Shown one piece after another: positions 1 through 4,805 of a stretch of DNA of 6,663 nt (positions are counted from its first letter, which is position 1; every line of letters starts with the position of its first letter). This stretch comes from Alphaproteobacteria bacterium (GTDB lineage: Bacteria; Pseudomonadota; Alphaproteobacteria; Caulobacterales; Caulobacteraceae): the NCBI GenBank assembly GCA_028869395.1, contig JAGWSE010000320.1:1-6663 (forward strand), written 5' to 3'. The notes under the pieces are model-generated. The model saw only the letters and a program-made list of their open reading frames with translations. It was not told the origin of the DNA and did not search any database. A program made the position numbers and the translations under genes.

Positions 1-102
1 CGGCAAAGGGACGTGGTGGGCGACCTGACGGCCGATTTCTTCGGTGCGCCTGCGGTCCAGCGACGGCCCGACCCGCGGCCCGCGGAGACCGTCGATGCCT
101 GA
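1..102 (+). CDS. C-terminal end of an unidentified protein (partial)
   Basis: The frame beginning at base 1 is open for 33 codons and stops at TGA 100-102. The visible tail contains VVGDLTADFFGAP followed by a Pro/Arg-rich end (RRPDPRPAETVDA). I do not recognise a family from this fragment. It is taken as real because its stop overlaps the next gene's start by 8 nt (ATGCCTGA, 95-102), the compact style used throughout the operon, and because its third codon positions are mostly G or C. It is probably the preceding gene of the same lipid-related operon, but its function cannot be inferred from 33 residues. Confidence 0.6.
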   Translation, partial: RQRDVVGDLTADFFGAPAVQRRPDPRPAETVDA

Positions 103-1210
103 AGTGCGCGTCGTCCGCTCGATCCTGCAGGTGGGCCGCGAGGCCTGGGACGCCTGCTTCCCCGGCGCGCTGGAGGGTTTCGACTACCTGGCCGCCGTTG
201 AGGCGTCGGGTCTTGCCGGATTCGAGTGGCGCTACGCGGTGGTCGAGGACGGCGGGCGGGTCATTGCGGCGGCGCCGGGCTTCTTCACCGACTATTCGCT
301 GGACACCACGCTGACCGACCTGGGTCGCCGGTTGGTGGCGGCGACGCGCAAGATCGCGCCGCGGGCCTTCACGGTGCGGATGGCGTGCCTGGGCTCGCCC
401 TGCACCGAGGACGCCGGCCTTGGCTTCGCGCGGGACCTCGCGCCGGATCGCCGCGGCGAGGCCCTGGAAGCGCTGCTTCGCGGCTTCGAGGCCGCGGCGG
501 CCGAGGCCGGCTGCTGGCTGCTGGCGGTGAAGGATGCGCCCGAGGCGCAGCGGGGCGTCTGGAGCGACGCCGCGCGGGCGATCGGCTACCAGGCGACCCC
601 CGGCATGCCGACGGCGATGCTGCCGATCGCGTTCGACGACCTTGACGGCTATCTCGCGACCCTCAGCCACGCGACGCGCAAGGACATGCGGCGGAAGCTC
701 AAGGCGCTGGAGGATCTGCGGATCGAGGTGGTCCACGACCTCGCCGGTCTGGAAGACCGCGTGCTCGAGCTCTATCGCCAGACCCGGGAGCGCTCGGACC
801 TGCAATTCGAGGACCTCACCGCAGCCTATTTCACCGGCGTGCTGGAGCGCATGGGCGAGCGGGCGCTCTGCGTCCTCTATTGGGCCGAAGGCGAACTGAT
901 CGGCTTCAACCTCCTGCTGCAGGACAGGACCACCCTGCTCGACAAGTTCTTCTGCATGGAGAGCCGCAGGGGGCCGGCGTTCAACCTCTACTTCGTGAGC
1001 TGGTTCACGAACGTGCGGCTCTGCCTGGAGCGGGGCCTGAAGGTCTACCAGAGCGGCCAGGCGGCGTACGAGAACAAGCTGCGGCTCGGCAGCCGGCTGG
1101 TCGGCGCCGACATGTACTTCCGTCATCGCCGGCCGCTGGTGAACCGGGTTCTGGCCTGGGCCGCGCCGCTGCTGGCCGACGATCCGGTTCCGGAAAGGCG
1201 CGCCGCATGA
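95..1210 (+). CDS. GNAT/FemAB-like acyltransferase (Acetyltransf_6 type)
   Basis: This 371-aa soluble protein looks like the two-lobed GNAT/FemAB-like acyltransferases. An N-terminal lobe covers about residues 1-170. A second lobe begins near the basic motif ATRKDMRRKLKAL (193-205) and continues through the core strand GELIGFNLLL (266-275) to the motif YQSGQAAYENKLRLGS (318-333), which is typical of the Acetyltransf_6 group. Such enzymes move an acyl or aminoacyl group onto an amine. The bacterial ceramide synthase of Caulobacter also belongs to the GNAT superfamily. With an ACP and a ketosynthase downstream, an acyl-ACP or acyl-CoA N-acyltransferase role is inferred; the acceptor is unknown. 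ATG 95 was chosen over the in-frame GTG at 44 because GGAG (84-87) lies 7 nt upstream and the overlap with the previous gene is then only 8 nt. The stop overlaps the next start as ATGA (1207-1210). Confidence 0.8.
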   Translation: MPEVRVVRSILQVGREAWDACFPGALEGFDYLAAVEASGLAGFEWRYAVVEDGGRVIAAAPGFFTDYSLDTTLTDLGRRLVAATRKIAPRAFTVRMACLGSPCTEDAGLGFARDLAPDRRGEALEALLRGFEAAAAEAGCWLLAVKDAPEAQRGVWSDAARAIGYQATPGMPTAMLPIAFDDLDGYLATLSHATRKDMRRKLKALEDLRIEVVHDLAGLEDRVLELYRQTRERSDLQFEDLTAAYFTGVLERMGERALCVLYWAEGELIGFNLLLQDRTTLLDKFFCMESRRGPAFNLYFVSWFTNVRLCLERGLKVYQSGQAAYENKLRLGSRLVGADMYFRHRRPLVNRVLAWAAPLLADDPVPERRAA

Positions 1211-1602
1211 CCGCAGCGCCGTTCAACCGCGCCCGGGCCGCGCGCCCGCTGCTGTGGCTCGCGATGCCGGTCATGGGGGTGGTGAATCAGTATCTCGCCG
1301 AACGCACGGCGCAGGCGATGCTGGGCAAGCCGCTGGGTCTCACCTGGATCGTCGAGGCGATCCGGACGCCCTGGGTGGAGGCCTGGATCGGCTGCGAGGT
1401 GGTGACCTTCACCGTCTGGATGGTGGTGCTGTCGAACCTGACGCTTTCTGCCGCCTTCCCGATGACCGCGCTGGGCTATGTGCTGGTGATCGGCATGGGC
1501 TGGACCGTGCTGGGCGAGCCGGTCACCCTGGCCGAGCTGGCCGGTGGGGCGGCGATCCTCGCCGGCGTCTGGCTGCTGGGCGAGAGGGAGGCGCCGACAT
1601 GA
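1207..1602 (+). CDS. Small four-helix EamA/SMR-type membrane protein, possible lipid flippase
   Basis: This 131-aa integral membrane protein has about four hydrophobic segments (roughly residues 14-31, 57-78, 82-102 and 107-126). The C-terminal half, with AAFPMTALGYVLVIGMGW then LGEPVTLAELAGGAAILAGVWLLG, is the classic second-repeat signature of the EamA/drug-metabolite transporter family. Size and topology match half-length members such as SMR exporters and ArnE/ArnF, which act as dimers in the inner membrane; ArnE/ArnF flip an aminosugar-lipid. Within a lipid operon, translocation of the lipid product or an intermediate is the simplest inference, but a quaternary-amine exporter cannot be excluded. 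ATG 1207 overlaps the upstream stop (ATGA) and has AAAGG at 1194-1198. Its own stop lies in a second ATGA at 1599-1602, opening the possible 48-codon ORF. Confidence 0.78.
   Translation: MTAAPFNRARAARPLLWLAMPVMGVVNQYLAERTAQAMLGKPLGLTWIVEAIRTPWVEAWIGCEVVTFTVWMVVLSNLTLSAAFPMTALGYVLVIGMGWTVLGEPVTLAELAGGAAILAGVWLLGEREAPT
1585..1591 (+). promoter_or_regulatory. Strong Shine-Dalgarno before the 48-codon ORF
   Basis: AGGGAGG lies 7 nt upstream of ATG 1599, inside the last codons of the EamA-type gene. It is among the best ribosome binding sites in the window, which is notable because the only ORF it can serve is the unrecognised 48-codon frame. Confidence 0.5.
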
Positions 1603-1745
1603 CGCGAAAATGCCGCCTCATCGCCCCGGCGCGATTGCGCTATGGGAGCCTGCAAGTTCTCGAGCGCCCCGTCGCCGGCGCCCATCTGTCGAACCTTCCG
1701 CTGGCCGTTGCGGGCCGGCCGTCCCTCTCAGGACATGCGAAATGA
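1599..1745 (+). CDS. Possible 48-aa peptide linking the membrane protein and ACP genes
   Basis: The 48-codon frame starts in ATGA (1599-1602), overlapping the upstream stop, and ends in ATGA (1742-1745), overlapping the acyl carrier protein start. It fills exactly what would otherwise be a 139-nt gap, and has a strong AGGGAGG site 7 nt before its start. The peptide (beginning MTRKCRLIAPARLRYG) is basic, has no membrane segment or signal peptide, and matches no family I recognise. Against it, about 35 of 48 third positions are G or C (73 percent), compared with about 88 percent in the adjacent ACP gene, and rare-looking codons such as AAA, CGA, CAA and GGA occur. It could be a true small protein, a coupling ORF whose translation delivers ribosomes to the ACP start, a decayed gene, or chance. 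Confidence 0.38.
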   Translation: MTRKCRLIAPARLRYGSLQVLERPVAGAHLSNLPLAVAGRPSLSGHAK

Positions 1746-1990
1746 AAGCCACTGAATCCGAACTCCTGGACCTCATCGCCCAGGAAGCCATCATCGACCG
1801 CGCGAAGCTGACCCGCGACGCGACCCTCGAGGACCTCGGCATCTCGTCGCTGGACGTGATCTCGATGCTCTTCGAGCTGGAGGAAAAGTACGGCGTGGTG
1901 ATCGAGGAAGGCGACATGCCCCAGATGACCACGCTCGGCGAAATGGTCGACTTCCTGCTCGAACGCATCAACGCCGAGGCGGCTGCCTGA
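1742..1990 (+). CDS. Dedicated acyl carrier protein
   Basis: This 82-aa acidic protein has the acyl carrier protein fold signature. The motif LEDLGISSLDVISMLFELEEKYGV (residues 29-52) contains the phosphopantetheine attachment serine, Ser36, in an SSL context where housekeeping ACP has DSL. Acidic helix II residues for docking partner enzymes follow it. A 4'-phosphopantetheinyl transferase would be needed to activate it. Its length is normal for a free-standing ACP. Adjacency to a ketosynthase and a GNAT enzyme indicates a pathway-specific carrier rather than the fatty acid synthase AcpP. ATG 1742 was chosen over the in-frame start at 1544 because it has AGGA at 1730-1733, gives a standard ACP N-terminus, and avoids a long overlap with the EamA-type gene. 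The stop TGA (1988-1990) overlaps the next start by 1 nt (TGATG). Confidence 0.93.
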   Translation: MKATESELLDLIAQEAIIDRAKLTRDATLEDLGISSLDVISMLFELEEKYGVVIEEGDMPQMTTLGEMVDFLLERINAEAAA

Positions 1991-3216
1991 TGAGCCGCCG
2001 GATCGTCATCACCGGATGGGGCGCCCTGTCGTCCCTGGGCGTCACGGCGGCCGCCAACTGGGACGCCGCGCGAGAGGGTCGCTCGGGCATCGCGCCCCAC
2101 CTGTTCGATGGCGGCCAGAACGCCGCCGCGCCCTTCACCCTGCCGGCGGCGCTGACGCCGGACGGATTCCAGGGCGCCTTCGAAGCGCGTCACGGGCGCA
2201 AGGTCTCCGGGAGCCTTGACCGCTTCGCGCTGCTGGCGCTCTGCGCGGCCGCCGAGGCGCTGGAGCACGCCGGTCTTGTCGGGCACCCGGCGCTCGACCA
2301 GCGCACCGCCATCGTGCTGGGCCACGGCCAGGGCGGGCAGGAGACGCTGGAGAAGGCTTACGAGCGGTTCTTCGGCCTGAAGTCGCCGCGCGTGCATCCC
2401 TCGACCGTGCCGAAGATCATGGTCTCCGGCGGGGTGAGCGCCATCGCCATGCAGTTCGGCGTCCACGGGCCTGTGTTCGCGACCTCCAGCGCCTGCGCCT
2501 CCTCGGCGCACGCGATCGTCCAGGGCGCGGGCATGATCCAGACCGGTATGACGGACGTCGCCATCGTCGGCGGGTCGGAAGCGATCGCCACGCCGGGGTG
2601 CATGTGCGGCTGGCAGATGATCCAGGCGCTGGCCGGCGAGACCTGCCGGCCGTTCTCCAAGGACCGCGACGGCATGGTCATGGGCGACGGCGGCGCCGTG
2701 CTGATCCTTGAGGCCTACGAGCACGCCCGGGCGCGCGGGGCGGAAATCCTGGGCGAGTACCTGGGCGCGGGCATGACGTCGGACGCCTTCCACATCACCC
2801 AGCCGTCGCTCGAGGGCACCAGCGCGGCGATGCGCCAGGCCATCAGGGCGGGCGATCTGGCCGACGCCGAGGAAGTGCTGATCTCCGCACACGGCACGGG
2901 CACGCCGCTGAACGACAAGAACGAGGCCGCCTCGATCCGCAGCGCGTTCGGCGACAAGGCGCTGAACCATCCGGTCATCGCCACCAAGAGCGCCCATGGC
3001 CATCTGATCGGCGGGTCCGCCGCCCTGCAGACGGTCATTGCATTGCACGCCATCCGGGCCGGCCTCGCGCCGCCGGTGCTGAACTTCAACGAGCCCGACC
3101 CGGAGTGCGACGTCGACGTGGTGGTCGGGCAGGTGCGGCCGATCAAGGCCCGCCGCGCGCTGGTCAACGCGTTCGCGTTCGGGGGCCTGAACGTCTCCAT
3201 GGCGTTCGCGGCCTAG
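1990..3216 (+). CDS. Beta-ketoacyl-ACP synthase, FabF/KAS II-like
   Basis: This 408-aa cytosolic condensing enzyme is close to the usual FabF length. It opens with RRIVITGWGALSSLG, the standard KAS start. The nucleophile is Cys169 in ATSSACASSAHA. The decarboxylation histidines are His301 (SAHGTGTPLND) and His338 (KSAHGHLIGGSA, with the conserved Lys333), and the acyl-pocket gating motif FAFGGLN is at 396-402. All catalytic residues are present, so it should elongate an acyl primer with malonyl-ACP rather than act as a chain-length factor. Its direct coupling to the ACP gene (1-nt overlap) suggests the two work as a pair in a specialised chain. The motif around His338 differs from the usual FabF KSMTGHLLGAAG, which fits a specialised paralogue rather than housekeeping FabF. 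GAGG at 1976-1979 is the likely ribosome site. Confidence 0.93.
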   Translation: MSRRIVITGWGALSSLGVTAAANWDAAREGRSGIAPHLFDGGQNAAAPFTLPAALTPDGFQGAFEARHGRKVSGSLDRFALLALCAAAEALEHAGLVGHPALDQRTAIVLGHGQGGQETLEKAYERFFGLKSPRVHPSTVPKIMVSGGVSAIAMQFGVHGPVFATSSACASSAHAIVQGAGMIQTGMTDVAIVGGSEAIATPGCMCGWQMIQALAGETCRPFSKDRDGMVMGDGGAVLILEAYEHARARGAEILGEYLGAGMTSDAFHITQPSLEGTSAAMRQAIRAGDLADAEEVLISAHGTGTPLNDKNEAASIRSAFGDKALNHPVIATKSAHGHLIGGSAALQTVIALHAIRAGLAPPVLNFNEPDPECDVDVVVGQVRPIKARRALVNAFAFGGLNVSMAFAA

Positions 3217-3236
3217 GGCGCCAGCCGGACGGGACC

Positions 3237-4163
3237 ATGGCGAAGCAGCGGTCAACAGCGAGGAAGAGCGGTCGCATCTTCCGCTATTCGGCCTGGGACG
3301 CCATGCCGGCGTTCCTGGTCTACGCGCACCTCGCGGCGCTGATCGCCTTCTTCGTTGCCTGGCCGGAGCTGTCGTGGCCGGTGCGGTTCGCCGGCGCCTT
3401 CGCCTACGCCTTCGCGATCGGCTGGAACCAGGATTCCGTCGCGCACAACTTCATCCACAACCCGTTCTTCGTCTCGCCTCTGGCGAACCGGATCACCGAA
3501 TTCGCGCTGACGCTGGAGAACGGGACGCCGCAGACGATGTATCGCTACGTCCACATGCGCCACCATGCCGGCAATTCCGACCGGCCGGACCGCATGGGCG
3601 AGACGCGCGATCCGATCTCGATCTACCGGCACGGGGCGGACGGCAAGGCCGAGCCCATGCTGCCCTACGTGCTCATGGGTTTCTGGCGCGACGACGGTCC
3701 GTTCACGGTGGCCCGGCTGATCCGCGCCAGGCGACCGGCGGAGGCGCGCCGCGCATTGCAGGAATTCTGGGTGATGGTCGCGGTCTACGCGGTCCTGCTG
3801 GCGATCCGCTGGGAGTTCATCCTCTTCCTGGCGCCCTTCTATTATCTGGGCCAGTCGCTGTCGTTCCTGATCGCCTACTATGAGCACCTGGGCGCGGAGC
3901 CCGACGAGCCGCTGGCGACGGGCGTTTCGACATATGAACCTGTCTATAACATCCTGTTCTTGAACAACGGCTATCACGCCGAGCATCACTATCGACCGAA
4001 GCAGCACTGGACGGAGATGGCGGCGCTGCGGCGTGAAGTGGCGGCGGAGGCCGCGGCGAGGGGCGTGCGGGTGATCGGTCCGGCCCATTTCCTGGGCTTC
4101 CTGGACCCGTCCAGCTGGCGCGTGCCCACGCGGCGGCGACGTCGCGAACCGGTTTTGACCTGA
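3237..4163 (+). CDS. Membrane fatty acid desaturase/hydroxylase family protein
   Basis: This 308-aa di-iron membrane enzyme has three histidine boxes of the fatty acid desaturase superfamily: HNFIH (residues 70-74), HMRHH (106-110) and HAEHH (247-251, within NNGYHAEHH). An additional conserved-looking His217 lies in YYEHLG. Hydrophobic stretches at about 23-42, 48-63 and 177-215 should place the active site at the cytoplasmic face of the inner membrane. The reaction is O2-dependent desaturation or hydroxylation of an acyl chain or lipid; the motifs alone do not say which, nor whether the substrate is acyl-ACP, acyl-CoA or a finished lipid. ATG 3237 follows the ketosynthase stop by 20 nt. Its ribosome site is weak (GGGA at 3231-3234). 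The in-frame upstream extension to 3105 was rejected because it overlaps the ketosynthase by over 100 nt and is low-complexity. Confidence 0.88.
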   Translation: MAKQRSTARKSGRIFRYSAWDAMPAFLVYAHLAALIAFFVAWPELSWPVRFAGAFAYAFAIGWNQDSVAHNFIHNPFFVSPLANRITEFALTLENGTPQTMYRYVHMRHHAGNSDRPDRMGETRDPISIYRHGADGKAEPMLPYVLMGFWRDDGPFTVARLIRARRPAEARRALQEFWVMVAVYAVLLAIRWEFILFLAPFYYLGQSLSFLIAYYEHLGAEPDEPLATGVSTYEPVYNILFLNNGYHAEHHYRPKQHWTEMAALRREVAAEAAARGVRVIGPAHFLGFLDPSSWRVPTRRRRREPVLT

Positions 4164-4167
4164 GACG

Positions 4168-4173
4168 AAGGAG
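4168..4173 (+). promoter_or_regulatory. Shine-Dalgarno of the small lipoprotein gene
   Basis: AAGGAG lies 8 nt upstream of ATG 4182, in the 18-nt gap after the desaturase stop. A near-consensus site at ideal spacing fixes the start of this short gene. Confidence 0.75.
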
Positions 4174-4181
4174 TGCGGAGG

Positions 4182-4349
4182 ATGCGGGGGCGGATCCTCT
4201 GGGCGGTCCTGATCGCGGCGGCGCTGTTGGCCGCCTGCAGCCGGAAGGACTCGCTCTACATCGAACCCGGCAAGGCGGGGCCCGCGACGGCCCCGACAGC
4301 CGAGCCTGCCAACGGCACGAACACGACTCCGGCGCCGCCGAAGTCCTGA
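4182..4349 (+). CDS. Small lipoprotein, LptM/YifL-like
   Basis: A 55-aa protein starts with a signal peptide (basic MRGR, then the hydrophobic run ILWAVLIAAALLAA) and a lipobox LAAC, giving lipidated Cys19. The mature N-terminus, CSRKDSLYIEPGKAG, resembles the CGxKGPLYxP signature of LptM/YifL, the small lipoprotein that assists maturation of the LptD/E lipopolysaccharide translocon. The rest is a disordered Pro/Thr/Ala-rich tail. In other proteobacteria LptM-type genes usually sit beside lysA, so the location here is atypical. The GP of the signature is replaced by DS, so orthology is uncertain. Ser at position +2 after Cys argues against inner-membrane retention by an Asp+2-type rule, so outer membrane location is expected. 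It follows the desaturase by 18 nt and probably ends the operon. Confidence 0.75.
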   Translation: MRGRILWAVLIAAALLAACSRKDSLYIEPGKAGPATAPTAEPANGTNTTPAPPKS

Positions 4350-4440
4350 GCGAAGAACATTGCGAATAATTCACGGTGCGAAGCATCGCCGCAGCCGCCT
4401 CCACCTCGTATAACGGCAGTCCACGGATTCGATCGAGCGT

Positions 4441-4447
4441 GGGGAGG
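4441..4447 (+). promoter_or_regulatory. Shine-Dalgarno of the 68-aa ORF
   Basis: GGGGAGG lies 5 nt upstream of ATG 4453. The match is strong and supports translation of an ORF that otherwise has no family assignment. Confidence 0.55.
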
Positions 4448-4452
4448 CGACG

Positions 4453-4659
4453 ATGACGACAATCGCGGGTTTTGTCGCAACCCTCGTCGTGCATTCGTCC
4501 GCCGCTGCGCTGGCCCACTTCGGCCTGACGCTGGAGCCGGTGCACATGGCGGCCTCGCCGCCGCCGCCGGCCGAGCGCGTGATCGCCCGCAGCCGACCAG
4601 CGGCCCAGAAAGTCGCGTCCTGCCCCAGCGAACGCGCGCACAGCCTCGACAAGGCCTGA
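4453..4659 (+). CDS. Small hypothetical protein with hydrophobic N-terminus
   Basis: A 68-aa ORF has a strong GGGGAGG ribosome site and 85 percent G or C at third positions (58 of 68 codons), like the neighbouring genes, so it is likely real. Residues 3-21 (TIAGFVATLVVHSSAAALA) form one hydrophobic segment ending in an AxA-like ALA before His22. This could be a signal peptide or a single membrane anchor, although the usual basic residues before it are absent. The remainder contains a PPPP run (36-39), several Arg/Lys residues and one cysteine, and looks disordered. I do not recognise a family. It may be a lineage-specific Caulobacterales small protein. It is separated from the tipN-like gene by 146 nt, so co-transcription with it is possible but not shown. 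Confidence 0.55.
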   Translation: MTTIAGFVATLVVHSSAAALAHFGLTLEPVHMAASPPPPAERVIARSRPAAQKVASCPSERAHSLDKA

Positions 4660-4737
4660 GCGCGCCCGGTTTTCGCCTTCCGATTGCGGCCTTTCGCCAA
4701 GCCGGCTGTTCCACTGCCCGATCTGTCGTAAGGTAGC

Positions 4738-4782
4738 CGCCAGGCAACGGGCGCGAGGGCGGGGGCGCGTAGGCTCCTGGCG
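4738..4782 (+). repeat. Inverted repeat in the leader of the tipN-like gene
   Basis: CGCCAGG (4738-4744) is the exact reverse complement of CCTGGCG (4776-4782), with 31 nt of G-rich sequence between. It could fold into a stem in the mRNA leader, ending 11 nt before the GGAAG ribosome site (4794-4798). In DNA this GC-rich, a 7-bp repeat can easily arise by chance. Confidence 0.3.
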
Positions 4783-4805
4783 CACGCCCACTCGGAAGTG
4801 CGTGG

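Larger units (their letters stand above)
4350..4805. other. Inter-operon spacer with one probable small gene
   Basis: These 456 nt separate the lipid operon from the tipN-like gene. The stretch 4350-4380 is locally AT-richer (GCGAATAATTCAC), and TATAAC at 4409-4414 could be a -10 element, but no matching -35 was found. One GATTC (CcrM-type GANTC methylation site) is at 4426-4430. A small ORF occupies 4453-4659. The remaining 146 nt before tipN are GC-rich and carry an inverted repeat. No stem followed by a T-run that would make a convincing intrinsic terminator was seen. Confidence 0.5.

Noticed and set aside
44..94. Upstream GTG start for the GNAT gene
   Set aside because: It would add a 17-residue low-complexity extension overlapping the previous gene by 59 nt. 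ATG 95 has a well-spaced GGAG.
1544..1741. Longer ACP reading frame starting inside the EamA-type gene
   Set aside because: The added 66 residues are Arg/Ser/Pro-rich and not ACP-like. ATG 1742 gives a normal ACP and an ATGA junction.
3105..3236. N-terminal extension of the desaturase
   Set aside because: It overlaps the end of the ketosynthase by 112 nt out of frame and encodes an Arg/Gly-rich shadow sequence.
1618..3255. 545-aa open frame on the minus strand
   Set aside because: It lies opposite the ACP and ketosynthase genes, which have intact catalytic motifs. Its translation is Arg/Gly/Ala-rich with no domain, as expected of a GC-rich shadow frame.
3252..4088. 278-aa minus-strand frame
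   Set aside because: It is antisense to the desaturase gene, whose three histidine boxes are intact.
4350..4452. Intrinsic terminator after the lipoprotein gene
   Set aside because: No GC-rich stem followed by a T-run was found. The operon may end by another mechanism.
4660..4805. CtrA site or sigma-70 promoter before the tipN-like gene
   Set aside because: No TTAA-N7-TTAA arrangement or convincing -35/-10 pair was found. TTCCAC near 4709 has no acceptable partner.
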